NCBI GenBank assembly: GCA_948144175.1
Contig: CANXME010000560.1
Span: 26,967 to 90,966, forward strand
DNA: 64,000 nucleotides
Source of the DNA: Closterium sp. NIES-65
Taxonomy: Eukaryota; Streptophyta; Zygnematophyceae; Desmidiales; Closteriaceae
Direction of reading: 5' to 3'
Positions 46,315-59,811 of this stretch are shown here, piece after piece. The first letter of the stretch is position 1, and every line of letters begins with the position of its first letter. The translations under genes were made by a program, and so were the position numbers. The notes beneath the pieces were generated by a model. That model was given only the letters and a program-made list of their open reading frames with translations. It was not told where the DNA came from and searched no databases.

Positions 46315-49300
46315 TTGCACACGCTATGCCCTTGTTCTTTTTATTTTGCACACGCTAGGCCCTTGTTCTTTTTATTTGCACACGCTAGGCCCTTGTTCTT
46401 GCTATTTTGCACACGCTATGCCCTAGTTCTTTTTATCTTGCACACGCTAGGCCATTGTTCTTGCAATTTTGCACATGCTAGACCCTTGTTCTTTTTATTT
46501 TGCACATGTTAGGCCCTTGTTCTTGCTATTTCGCGAACGCTAGGCCCTTGGTCTTTATTTTTTGCACACGCTAGGCCCTTGTTCTTGCTATTTTGCACTC
46601 GATAGGCCCTTTTTCTTGCAATTTTGCACACGCTAGGCCCTTGTTCTTGCAATTTTGCACACACTAGGCCCTTGTTCTTTTTATTTTGCACACGCTAGGC
46701 TCTTGTTCTTTTTATTTTGCACACGCTAGGCCCTTGTTCTTGCTATTTTGCACATGCTATGCCCTTGTTCTTTTTATTTTGCACACGCTAGGCCCTTGTT
46801 CTTGCAATGTTGCACATATTGACCCTTGTTCTTTTTTTTTTGCACACGCTAGGCCCTTCTTCTTGCTATTTCGCGAACGCTAGGCCCTTGTTCTTTTTAT
46901 TTTGCACACGCTATGCCCTTGTTCTTTTTATTTTGCATAAGCTAGGCCCTTGTTCTTTTTATTTTGCATACGCTAGGCCCTTGTTCTTTTTATTTTGCAC
47001 ATGCTATGCCCTTGTTTTTGCTATTTTGCACATGCTAGGCCCTTGTTCTTTTTATTTTGCACATGCTAGGCCCTTGGTCTTGCAATTTTGCACACGCTAG
47101 ACCCTTGTTCTTGCAATTTTGCACACGCTTGGCCCTTGTTCTTGCTATTTCGCGAACGCTAGGCCCTTGTTCTTGATTTTTTGCACACGCTGGGCCCTTT
47201 CTCTTGCTATTTTGCACTCGCTAGGCCCTTGTTCTTTTTATTTTGCACACGCTAGGCCCTTGTTATTGCTATTTTGCACACGCTATGCCCTTGTTCTTTT
47301 TATTTTGCACACGCTAGGCCCTTGTTCTTGATTTTTTGCACACGCTGGGCCCTTGTTCTTGCACTTTTGCACACGCTAGACCCTTGTTCTTGCAATTTTG
47401 CACACGCTAGGACCTTATTCTTGCTATTTCGCGAACGCTAGGCCCTTGCTCTTGTTTTTTTGCACACGCTAGGCCCTTGCTCTTGCTATTTTGCACTCGC
47501 TAGGCCCTTGTTCTTGCAATTTTGCACACACTAGGCCCTTGTTCTTTTTATTTTGCACACACTAGGCCCTTGTTTTTGCTATTTTGCACACGCTATGCCC
47601 TTGTTCTTTTTATTTTCCACATGCTAGGCCCTTGTTCTTGCTATTTCTTGAACGCTAGGCCCTTGCTCTTGATTTTTTGCACACGCTAGGCCCGTGCTCT
47701 TGCTATTTTGCACTCGCTAGGCCCTTGTTCTTTTTATTTTGCACACGCTAGGCCCTTGTTCTTTTTATTTTGCACATGCTAGGCCCTTGTTCTTGCTATT
47801 TCGTGAATGCTAGGCCCTTGCTCTTGATTTTTTGCACACGCTAGGCCCTTGCTCTAGCTATTTTGCACTCGCTAGGCCCTTGTTCATTTTATTTTGCACA
47901 CGCTAGGCCCTTGTTTTTGCTATTTTGCACACGCTATACCCTTGTTCTTTTTATTTTGCACATGCTAGGCCCTTGTTCTTGCTATTTCGTGAACGCTAGG
48001 CCGTTGCTCTTGATTTTTTGCACACGCTAGGCCCTTGCTCTTGCTATTTTGCACTCGCTAGGCCCTTGTTTTTGCAATTTTGCACACGCTAGGCCCTTGT
48101 TCTTTTTATTTTGCACACGCTAGGCCCTTGTTTTTGCTATTTTGCACACGCTCTGCCCTTGTTCTTTTTATTTTGCACATGCTAGGCCCTTGTTCTTGCT
48201 ATTTCGTGAACGCTAGGCCCTTGCTCTTGATTTTTTGCACACGCTAGGCCCTTTCTCTTGCTATTTTGCACTCGCTAGGCCCTTGTTCTTCCAATTTTGC
48301 ACACGCTAGGCCCTTGTTCTTTTTATTTGCGCACGCTAGGCCCTTGTTCTTGCTATTTTGCACACGCTATGCCCTAGTTCTTTTTATCTTGCACACGCTA
48401 GGCCATTGTTCTTGCAATTTTGCACATGTTACACTCTTGTTCTTTTTATTTTGCACATGTTAGGCCCTTGTTCTTGCTATTTCGCGAACGCTAGGCCCTT
48501 GGTCTTTATTTTTTGCACACGCTAGGCCCTTGTTCTTGCTATTTTGCACTCGATAGGCCCTTTTTCTTGCAATTTTGCACACGCTAGGCCCTTGTTCTTG
48601 CAATTGTGCACACGCTAGGAACTTGTTCTTTTTATTTTGCACACGCTAGGCTCTTGTTCTTTTTTTTTTGCACACGCTAGGCCCTTCTTCTTGCTATTTT
48701 GCACATGCTATGCCCTTGTTCTTTTTATTTTGCACACGCTAGGCCCTTGTTCTTGCAATGTTGCACATACTGACCCTTGTTCTTTTTTTTTTTGCGCACG
48801 CTAGGCCCTTGTTCTTGCTATTTCGCGAACGCTAGGCCCTTGTTCTTTTTATTTTGCACACGCTATGCCCTTGTTCTTTTTATTTTGCATAAGCTAGGCC
48901 CTTGTTCTTTTTATTTTGCATACGCTAGGCCTTTTTTCTTTTTTTTTTGCACATGCTATGCCCTTGTTTTTGCTATTTTGCACATGCTAGGCCCTTGTTC
49001 TTTTTATTTTGCACATGCTAGGCCCTTGGTCTTGCAATTTTGCACACGCTAGTCCCTTGTACTTGCAATTTTGCACACGCTTGGCCCTTGTTCTTGCTAT
49101 TTCGCGAACGCTAGGCCCTTGTTCTTGATTTTTTGCACACGCTGGGCCCTTTCTCTTGCTATTTTGCACTCGCTAGGCCCTTGTTCTTTTTATTTTGCAC
49201 ACGCTAGGCCCTTGTTATTGCTATTTTGCACACGCTATGCCCTTGTTCTTTTTATTTAGCACACGCTAGGCCCTTGTTCTTGATTTTTTGCACACGCTGG

Positions 49301-50260
49301 GCCCTTGTTCTTGCAATTTTGCACACGCTAGACCCTTGTTCTTGCAATTTTGCATACGCTAGGACCTTGTTCTTGCTATTTCGCGAACGCTAGGCCCTTG
49401 CTCTTGATTTTTTGCACACGCTAGGCCCTTGCTCTTGCTATTTTGCACTCGCTAGGCCCTTGTTCTTGCTATTTTGCACACGCTATGCCCTTGTTCTTTT
49501 TATTTTGCACACGCTAGGCCCTTGTTCTTGATTTTTTGCACACGCTGGGCCCTTGTTCTTGCAATTTTGCACACGCTAGACCCTTGTTCTTGCAATTTTG
49601 CATACGCTAGGACCTTGTTCTTGCTATTTCGCGAACGCTAGGCCCTTGCTCTTGATTTTTTGCACACGCTAGGCCCTTGCTCTTGCTATTTTGCACTCGC
49701 TAGGCCCTTGTTCTTGCAATTTTGCACACACTAGGCCCTTGTTCTTTTTATTTTGCACACACTAGGCCCTTGTTTTTGCTATTTTGCACACGCTATGCCC
49801 TTGTTCTTTTTATTTTGCACATGCTAGGCCCTTGTTCTTGCTATTTCCTGAACGCTAGGCCCTTGCTCTTGATTTTTTGCACACGCTAGGCCCGTGCTCT
49901 TGCTATTTTGCACTCGCTAGGCCCTTGTTCTTTTTATTTTGCACACGCTAGGCCCTTGTTCTTTTTATTTTGCACATGCTAGGCCCTTGTTCTTGCTATT
50001 TCGTGAATGCTAGGCCCTTGCTCTTGATTTTTTGCACACGCTAGGCCCTTGCTCTAGCTATTTTGCACTCGCTAGGCCCTTGTTCTTTTTATTTTGCACA
50101 CGCTAGGCCCTTGTTTTTGCTATTTTGCACACGCTATACCCTTGTTCTTTTTATTTTGCACATGCTAGGCCCTTGTTCTTGCTATTTCGTGAACGCTAGG
50201 CCCTTGCTCTTGATTTTTTGCACACGCTAGGCCCTTGCTCTAGCTATTTTGCACTGGCTA
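46315..50260 (-). repeat. About 1.95-kb block duplicated in tandem
   Basis: Markers at 46374, 46509 and 47035 recur at about 48327, 48460 and 48987, an offset of 1951-1952 bp (63 monomers less an indel). The markers include a 30-bp monomer TTTTTATTTGC lacking one T, the ACATGTTAGGCC variant and the GCATAAGCTAGG variant. Copies have point differences. The ends are approximate, and part of the block recurs again from 50.3 kb. Confidence 0.75.
49361..49856 (-). repeat. 248-bp duplication (8 monomers)
   Basis: The rare AGGACCTTGT monomer preceded by GCATACGCT occurs at 49361 and 49609, 248 bp or 8 x 31 apart. The monomers between repeat in order. The equivalent position in the paralogous block near 47401 shows only one copy. 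The right end is approximate. Confidence 0.7.
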
Positions 50261-50394
50261 GGCCCTTGTTCTTGCAATTTTGCACACGCTAGGCCCTTGT
50301 TCTTTTTATTTTGCACACGCTAGGCCCTTGTTTTTGCTATTTTGCACACGCTCTGCCCTTGTTCTTTTTATTTTGCACATGCTAGGCCCTTGTT

Positions 50395-53300
50395 CTTGCT
50401 ATTTCGTGAACGCTAGGCCCTTGCTCTTGATTTTTTGCACACGCTAGGCCCTTTCTCTTGCTATTTTGCACTCGCTAGGCCCTTGTTCTTGCAATTTTGC
50501 ACACGCTAGGCCCTTGTTCTTTTTATTTTGCACACGCTAGGCCCTTGTTCTTTTTTTTTTGCACACGCTATGCCCTTGTTCTTTTTATTTTGCACACGCT
50601 AGGCCATTGTTCTTTTTATTTTGCACACGCTAGGCCCTTGTTCTTTTTATTTTGCACACGCTAGGCCCTTGTTTTTGCTATTTTGCACACGCTATGCCCT
50701 TGTTCTTTTTATTTTGCACACGCTAGGCCCTTGTTCTTTTTATTTGCACACGCTAGGCCCTTGTTTTTGCTATTTTGCACACGCTATGCCCTAGTTCTTT
50801 TTATCTTGCACACGCTAGGCCATTGTTCTTGCAATTTTGCACATGCTAGACCCTTGTTCTTTTTATTTTACACATGTTAGGCCCTTGTTCTTGCTATTTC
50901 GCGAACGCTAGGCCCTTGGTCTTGATTTTTTGCACACGCTAGGCCCTTGTTCTTGCTATTTTGCACTCGATAGGCCCTTTTTCTTGCAATTTTGCACAGG
51001 CTAGGCCCTTGTTCTTGCAATTTTGCACACGCTAGGCCCTTGTTCTTTTTATTTTGCACACGCTAGGCTCTTGTTCTTTTTATTTTGCACACGCTAGGCC
51101 CTTGTTCTTGCTATTTTGCACATGCTATGCCCTTGTTCTTTTTATTTTGCACACGCTAGGCCCTTGTTCTTGCTATTTCGCGAACGCTAGGCCCTTGTTC
51201 TTTTTATTTTGCACACGCTATGCCCTTGTTCTTTTTATTTTGCATAAGCTAGGCCCTTGTTCTTTTTATTTTGCACACGCTAGGCCCTTGTTCTTTTTAT
51301 TTTGCACACGCTATGCCCTTGTTTTTGCTATTTTGCACACGCTATGCCCTTGTTCTTTATATTTTGCACACGCTAGGCCCTTGTTCTTGCAACTTTGCAC
51401 ATGCTAGACCCTTGTTCTTTTTATTTTGCACACGCTAGGCCCTTGTTCTTGCTATTTCACGAAAGGTAGGCCCTTGCTCTTGCTATTTTGCACTCGCTAG
51501 GCCCTTGTTCTTGCAATTTTGCACACGCTAGGCCCTTGTTCTTGCAATTTTGCATACGCTAGGCCCTTGTTCTTTTTATTTTGCACACGCTAGGCCCTTG
51601 CTCTTTTTATTTTGCACACGCTAGGCCCTTGTTCTTGCAATTTTGCACACGCTAGGCCTTTGTTCTTTTTATTTTGCACACGCTAGGCTCTTGTTCTTTT
51701 TATTTTGCACACGCTGGGCCCTTGTTCTTGCTATTTTGCACATGCTATGCCCTTGTTCTTTTTATTTTGCACACGCTAGGCCCTTGTTCTTTCAATGTTG
51801 CACATACTAGACCCTTGTTCTTTTTTTTTTGCACACGCTAGGCCCTTGTTCTTGCTATTTCGCGAACGCTAGGCCCTTGTTCTTTTTATTTTGCACACGC
51901 TATGCCCTTGTTCTTTTTATTTTGAATAAGCTAGTCCCTTGTTCTTTTTATTTTGCACACGCTAGGCCCTTGTTCTTTTTATTTTGCACACGCTATGCCC
52001 TTGTTTTTGCTATTTTGCACACGCTATGCCTTTGTTCTTTTTATTTTGCACACGCTAGGCCCTTGTTCTTTCAATGTTGCACATACTAGACCCTTGTTCT
52101 TTTTTTTTTTGCACACGCTAGGCCCTTGTTCTTGCTATTTCGCGAACGCTAGGCCCTTGTTCTTTTTATTTTGCACACGCTATGCCCTTGTTCTTTTTAT
52201 TTTGCATAAGTTAGGCCCTTGTTCTTTTTATTTTGCACACGCTAGGCCCTTGTTCTTTTTATTTTGCACACGCTATGCCCTTGTTTTTGCTATTTTGCAC
52301 ACGCTATGCCTTTGTTCTTTTTATTTTGCACACGCTAGGCCCTTGTTCTTGCAACTTTGCACATGCTAGACCCTTGTTCTTTTTATTTTGCACACGCTAG
52401 GCCCTTGTTCTTGCTATTTCACGAAAGCTAGGCCCTTGCTCTTGCTATTTTGCACTCGCTAGGCCCTTGTTCTTGCAATTTTGCACACGCCAGGCCCTTG
52501 TTCTTGCAATTTTGCATACGCTAGGCCCTTGTTCTTTTTATTTTGCACACGCTAGGCCCTTGTTCTTTTTATTTTGCACACGCTAGGCCCTTGTTCTTTT
52601 TATTCTGCACACGCTAGGCCTTTGTTCTTTTTATTTTGCACACGCTAGGCCCTTGTTTTTGCTATTTTGCACACGCTATGCCCTTGTTCTTTTTATTTTG
52701 CACACGCTAGGCCCTTGTTCTTGCAACTTTGCACATGCTAGATCCTCGTTCCTTTTTATTTTGCACACGCTAGGCCCTTGTTCTTGCTATTTCGCGAACG
52801 CTAGGCTATTGTTCTTGATTTTTTGCACACGCTAGGCCCTTGCTCTTGCTATTTTGCACTCACTAGGCCCTTGTTCTTGCAATTTTGCACACGCTAGGCC
52901 CTTGTTCTTGCAATTTTGCACACGCTAGGCCCTTGTTCTTTTTATTTTGCACACGCTAGGCCATGTTCTTTTTATTTTGCACACGCTAGGCCCTTGTTTT
53001 TGCTATTTTGCACACGCTATGCCCTTGTTCTTTTTTTTTTGCACACGCTGGGCCCTTGTTCTTGCAATTTTGCACATGCTAGACCCTTGTCTCTTTATTT
53101 TGCACACGCTAGGCCCTTGCTCTTGCTATTTTGCACTCGCTAGGCCCTTGTTCTTGCAATTTTGCACATGCTAGGCCCTTGTTCTTGCAATTTTGCACAC
53201 GCTAGGCCCTTGCTCTTTTTATTTTGCACATGCTAGGCCCTTGTTCTTTTTTTTGCACACGCTAGGCCCTTGTTCTTGCTATTTTGCACACGCTATGCCC

Positions 53301-55103
53301 TAGTTCTTTTTATATTGCACACGCTAGGCCCTTGTTCTTGCAATTTTGCACATGCTAGACCCTTGTTCGTTATATTTTGCACACGCTAGGCCCTTGTTCT
53401 TGCTATTTCGCGAACACTAGGCTCTTATTCTTGATTTTTTGCACACGCTAGGCCCTTGCTCTTGCTATTTTGCACTCGCTAGGCCCTTGTTCTTGCAATT
53501 TTGCACACACTAGGCCATTGTTCTTTCAATTTTGCACACGCTAGGCCCTTGTTCTTTTTATTTTGCACATGCTAGGCCCTTGTTTTTTTTATTTTGCATA
53601 CGCTAGGCCCTTGTTGTTGCTATTTTGCACACGCTATGCCCTTGTTCTTTTTATTTTGCACACGCTAGGCCCTTCTTCTTGCAATTTTGCACATGCGAGA
53701 CCCTTGTTCTTTTTATTTTGCACACGCTTGGCCCTTGTTCTTGCTCTTTTGAGAACGCTAGGCCCTTGTTCTTGATTTGTTGCACACCCTAGGCCCTTGC
53801 TCTTGCTTTTTTGCACTCGCTAGGCCCTTGTTCTTGCAACTTTGCACACGCTAGGCCCTTGTTCTTGCAATTTTGCACACACTAGGCCCTTTTTCTTTTT
53901 ATTTTGCACACGCTATGCCCTTGTTCTTTTTATTTTGCACACGCTAGGCCCTTGTTCTTGCTATTTTGCACACGCTATGCCCTTGTTCCTTTTTATTTTG
54001 CACACGCTAGGCCCTTGTTCTTGCAATTTTGCACATGCTAGACCCTTGTTCTTTTTATTTTGCACACGCTAGGCCCTTGTTCTTGCTATTTCGCGAACGC
54101 TAGGCCTTTGTTCTTGATTGTTTGCACACGCTAGGCCCTTGCTCTTGCTATTTTGCACTCGCTAGGCCCTTGTTCTTGCTATTTTGCACACGCTAGGCCC
54201 TTGTTCTTGCAATTTTGCACACGCTAGGCCCTTATTCTTTTTATTTTGCACACGCTAGGCCCTTGTTCTTTTTATTTTGCACACGCTAGGCCCTTGTTCT
54301 TGCAATTTTGCACATGCTATGCCCTTGTTCTTTTATTTTGCACACGCTAGGCCCTTGTTCTTGCAATTTTGCACATACTAGTCCCTTGTTCTTTTTTTTT
54401 TGCACACGCTATGCCCTTGTTCTTTTTATTTTGCACACGCTAGGCCCTTGTTCTTGCTATTTTGCACACGCTATGCCCTTGTTCTTTTTTATTTTGCACA
54501 CGCTAGGCCCTTGTTCTTGCAATTTTGCACATGCTAGACCCTTGTTCTTTTTATTTTGCACACGCTAGGCCCTTGTTCTTGCTATTTCGCGAACGCTAGG
54601 CCTTTGTTCTTGATTGTTTGCACACGCTAGGCCCTTGCTCTTGCTATTTTGCACTCGCTAGGCCCTTGTTCTTGCAATTTTGCACACGCTAGGCCCTTGT
54701 TCTTGCAATTTTGCACACGCTAGGCCCTTATTCTTTTTATTTTGCACACGCTAGGCCCTTGTTCTTTTTATTTTGCACACGCTAGACCCTTGTTCTTGCA
54801 ATTTTGCACATGCTATGCCCTTGTTCTTTTATTTTGCACACGCTAGGCCCTTGTTCTTGCAATTTTGCACATACTAGTCCCTTGTTCTTTTTTTTTTGCA
54901 CACGCTAGGCCCTTGTTCTTGCTATTTCGCAAACACTAGGCCCTTGTTCTTGATTTTTTGCACACGCTAGGCTGTTGCTCTTGCTATTTTGCACTCGCTA
55001 GGCCCTTGTTCTTGCAATTTTGCACACGCTAGGCCCTTGTTCTTGCAATTTTGCACACGCTAGGCCCTTGTTCTTTTTATTTTGCACACACTAGGCCCTT
55101 GTT
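50395..55103 (-). repeat. 4.7-kb tandem duplication, copy 1
   Basis: The sequence from about 50395 recurs from about 55104, at an offset of 4709 bp. The offset becomes 4708 after a one-base difference in a T-run (ten T at about 50551, nine in the second copy). I saw no other difference in the stretches compared, including rare monomers such as AGGCCATGTTC (2 bases short) and TTTTGAATAAGCTAG. The block ends with a TTTTGCACACACTAGG monomer. Confidence 0.9.
54101..55050 (-). repeat. 496-bp duplication (16 monomers) within the 4.7-kb block
   Basis: The variant TAGGCCTTTG followed by TTCTTGATTGTTTGC occurs at 54101 and 54597, 496 bp or 16 x 31 apart. Both are followed by the same order of variants, ending with the TACTAGTCCCTTG monomer. 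Both copies are carried again in the second 4.7-kb copy. The outer limits are approximate. Confidence 0.7.
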
Positions 55104-58100
55104 CTTGCTATTTCGTGAACGCTAGGCCCTTGCTCTTGATTTTTTGCACACGCTAGGCCCTTTCTCTTGCTATTTTGCACTCGCTAGGCCCTTGTTCTTG
55201 CAATTTTGCACACGCTAGGCCCTTGTTCTTTTTATTTTGCACACGCTAGGCCCTTGTTCTTTTTTTTTGCACACGCTATGCCCTTGTTCTTTTTATTTTG
55301 CACACGCTAGGCCATTGTTCTTTTTATTTTGCACACGCTAGGCCCTTGTTCTTTTTATTTTGCACACGCTAGGCCCTTGTTTTTGCTATTTTGCACACGC
55401 TATGCCCTTGTTCTTTTTATTTTGCACACGCTAGGCCCTTGTTCTTTTTATTTGCACACGCTAGGCCCTTGTTTTTGCTATTTTGCACACGCTATGCCCT
55501 AGTTCTTTTTATCTTGCACACGCTAGGCCATTGTTCTTGCAATTTTGCACATGCTAGACCCTTGTTCTTTTTATTTTACACATGTTAGGCCCTTGTTCTT
55601 GCTATTTCGCGAACGCTAGGCCCTTGGTCTTGATTTTTTGCACACGCTAGGCCCTTGTTCTTGCTATTTTGCACTCGATAGGCCCTTTTTCTTGCAATTT
55701 TGCACAGGCTAGGCCCTTGTTCTTGCAATTTTGCACACGCTAGGCCCTTGTTCTTTTTATTTTGCACACGCTAGGCTCTTGTTCTTTTTATTTTGCACAC
55801 GCTAGGCCCTTGTTCTTGCTATTTTGCACATGCTATGCCCTTGTTCTTTTTATTTTGCACACGCTAGGCCCTTGTTCTTGCTATTTCGCGAACGCTAGGC
55901 CCTTGTTCTTTTTATTTTGCACACGCTATGCCCTTGTTCTTTTTATTTTGCATAAGCTAGGCCCTTGTTCTTTTTATTTTGCACACGCTAGGCCCTTGTT
56001 CTTTTTATTTTGCACACGCTATGCCCTTGTTTTTGCTATTTTGCACACGCTATGCCCTTGTTCTTTATATTTTGCACACGCTAGGCCCTTGTTCTTGCAA
56101 CTTTGCACATGCTAGACCCTTGTTCTTTTTATTTTGCACACGCTAGGCCCTTGTTCTTGCTATTTCACGAAAGGTAGGCCCTTGCTCTTGCTATTTTGCA
56201 CTCGCTAGGCCCTTGTTCTTGCAATTTTGCACACGCTAGGCCCTTGTTCTTGCAATTTTGCATACGCTAGGCCCTTGTTCTTTTTATTTTGCACACGCTA
56301 GGCCCTTGCTCTTTTTATTTTGCACACGCTAGGCCCTTGTTCTTGCAATTTTGCACACGCTAGGCCTTTGTTCTTTTTATTTTGCACACGCTAGGCTCTT
56401 GTTCTTTTTATTTTGCACACGCTGGGCCCTTGTTCTTGCTATTTTGCACATGCTATGCCCTTGTTCTTTTTATTTTGCACACGCTAGGCCCTTGTTCTTT
56501 CAATGTTGCACATACTAGACCCTTGTTCTTTTTTTTTTGCACACGCTAGGCCCTTGTTCTTGCTATTTCGCGAACGCTAGGCCCTTGTTCTTTTTATTTT
56601 GCACACGCTATGCCCTTGTTCTTTTTATTTTGAATAAGCTAGTCCCTTGTTCTTTTTATTTTGCACACGCTAGGCCCTTGTTCTTTTTATTTTGCACACG
56701 CTATGCCCTTGTTTTTGCTATTTTGCACACGCTATGCCTTTGTTCTTTTTATTTTGCACACGCTAGGCCCTTGTTCTTTCAATGTTGCACATACTAGACC
56801 CTTGTTCTTTTTTTTTTTGCACACGCTAGGCCCTTGTTCTTGCTATTTCGCGAACGCTAGGCCCTTGTTCTTTTTATTTTGCACACGCTATGCCCTTGTT
56901 CTTTTTATTTTGCATAAGTTAGGCCCTTGTTCTTTTTATTTTGCACACGCTAGGCCCTTGTTCTTTTTATTTTGCACACGCTATGCCCTTGTTTTTGCTA
57001 TTTTGCACACGCTATGCCTTTGTTCTTTTTATTTTGCACACGCTAGGCCCTTGTTCTTGCAACTTTGCACATGCTAGACCCTTGTTCTTTTTATTTTGCA
57101 CACGCTAGGCCCTTGTTCTTGCTATTTCACGAAAGCTAGGCCCTTGCTCTTGCTATTTTGCACTCGCTAGGCCCTTGTTCTTGCAATTTTGCACACGCCA
57201 GGCCCTTGTTCTTGCAATTTTGCATACGCTAGGCCCTTGTTCTTTTTATTTTGCACACGCTAGGCCCTTGTTCTTTTTATTTTGCACACGCTAGGCCCTT
57301 GTTCTTTTTATTCTGCACACGCTAGGCCTTTGTTCTTTTTATTTTGCACACGCTAGGCCCTTGTTTTTGCTATTTTGCACACGCTATGCCCTTGTTCTTT
57401 TTATTTTGCACACGCTAGGCCCTTGTTCTTGCAACTTTGCACATGCTAGATCCTCGTTCCTTTTTATTTTGCACACGCTAGGCCCTTGTTCTTGCTATTT
57501 CGCGAACGCTAGGCTATTGTTCTTGATTTTTTGCACACGCTAGGCCCTTGCTCTTGCTATTTTGCACTCACTAGGCCCTTGTTCTTGCAATTTTGCACAC
57601 GCTAGGCCCTTGTTCTTGCAATTTTGCACACGCTAGGCCCTTGTTCTTTTTATTTTGCACACGCTAGGCCATGTTCTTTTTATTTTGCACACGCTAGGCC
57701 CTTGTTTTTGCTATTTTGCACACGCTATGCCCTTGTTCTTTTTTTTTTGCACACGCTGGGCCCTTGTTCTTGCAATTTTGCACATGCTAGACCCTTGTCT
57801 CTTTATTTTGCACACGCTAGGCCCTTGCTCTTGCTATTTTGCACTCGCTAGGCCCTTGTTCTTGCAATTTTGCACATGCTAGGCCCTTGTTCTTGCAATT
57901 TTGCACACGCTAGGCCCTTGCTCTTTTTATTTTGCACATGCTAGGCCCTTGTTCTTTTTTTTGCACACGCTAGGCCCTTGTTCTTGCTATTTTGCACACG
58001 CTATGCCCTAGTTCTTTTTATATTGCACACGCTAGGCCCTTGTTCTTGCAATTTTGCACATGCTAGACCCTTGTTCGTTATATTTTGCACACGCTAGGCC

Positions 58101-59811
58101 CTTGTTCTTGCTATTTCGCGAACACTAGGCTCTTATTCTTGATTTTTTGCACACGCTAGGCCCTTGCTCTTGCTATTTTGCACTCGCTAGGCCCTTGTTC
58201 TTGCAATTTTGCACACACTAGGCCATTGTTCTTTCAATTTTGCACACGCTAGGCCCTTGTTCTTTTTATTTTGCACATGCTAGGCCCTTGTTTTTTTTAT
58301 TTTGCATACGCTAGGCCCTTGTTGTTGCTATTTTGCACACGCTATGCCCTTGTTCTTTTTATTTTGCACACGCTAGGCCCTTCTTCTTGCAATTTTGCAC
58401 ATGCGAGACCCTTGTTCTTTTTATTTTGCACACGCTTGGCCCTTGTTCTTGCTCTTTTGAGAACGCTAGGCCCTTGTTCTTGATTTGTTGCACACCCTAG
58501 GCCCTTGCTCTTGCTTTTTTGCACTCGCTAGGCCCTTGTTCTTGCAACTTTGCACACGCTAGGCCCTTGTTCTTGCAATTTTGCACACACTAGGCCCTTT
58601 TTCTTTTTATTTTGCACACGCTATGCCCTTGTTCTTTTTATTTTGCACACGCTAGGCCCTTGTTCTTGCTATTTTGCACACGCTATGCCCTTGTTCCTTT
58701 TTATTTTGCACACGCTAGGCCCTTGTTCTTGCAATTTTGCACATGCTAGACCCTTGTTCTTTTTATTTTGCACACGCTAGGCCCTTGTTCTTGCTATTTC
58801 GCGAACGCTAGGCCTTTGTTCTTGATTGTTTGCACACGCTAGGCCCTTGCTCTTGCTATTTTGCACTCGCTAGGCCCTTGTTCTTGCTATTTTGCACACG
58901 CTAGGCCCTTGTTCTTGCAATTTTGCACACGCTAGGCCCTTATTCTTTTTATTTTGCACACGCTAGGCCCTTGTTCTTTTTATTTTGCACACGCTAGGCC
59001 CTTGTTCTTGCAATTTTGCACATGCTATGCCCTTGTTCTTTTATTTTGCACACGCTAGGCCCTTGTTCTTGCAATTTTGCACATACTAGTCCCTTGTTCT
59101 TTTTTTTTTGCACACGCTATGCCCTTGTTCTTTTTATTTTGCACACGCTAGGCCCTTGTTCTTGCTATTTTGCACACGCTATGCCCTTGTTCTTTTTTAT
59201 TTTGCACACGCTAGGCCCTTGTTCTTGCAATTTTGCACATGCTAGACCCTTGTTCTTTTTATTTTGCACACGCTAGGCCCTTGTTCTTGCTATTTCGCGA
59301 ACGCTAGGCCTTTGTTCTTGATTGTTTGCACACGCTAGGCCCTTGCTCTTGCTATTTTGCACTCGCTAGGCCCTTGTTCTTGCAATTTTGCACACGCTAG
59401 GCCCTTGTTCTTGCAATTTTGCACACGCTAGGCCCTTATTCTTTTTATTTTGCACACGCTAGGCCCTTGTTCTTTTTATTTTGCACACGCTAGACCCTTG
59501 TTCTTGCAATTTTGCACATGCTATGCCCTTGTTCTTTTATTTTGCACACGCTAGGCCCTTGTTCTTGCAATTTTGCACATACTAGTCCCTTGTTCTTTTT
59601 TTTTTGCACACGCTAGGCCCTTGTTCTTGCTATTTCGCAAACACTAGGCCCTTGTTCTTGATTTTTTGCACACGCTAGGCTGTTGCTCTTGCTATTTTGC
59701 ACTCGCTAGGCCCTTGTTCTTGCAATTTTGCACACGCTAGGCCCTTGTTCTTGCAATTTTGCACACGCTAGGCCCTTGTTCTTTTTATTTTGCACACACT
59801 AGGCCCTTGTT
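55104..59811 (-). repeat. 4.7-kb tandem duplication, copy 2
   Basis: This is the second copy of 50395-55103. Identity stops at about 59811, where the next monomer is TTTTTATTTT and not the TTGCTATTTCGTGAACGC that follows copy 1. The near identity in a fast-changing satellite suggests a very recent event or an assembly duplication. Confidence 0.9.
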
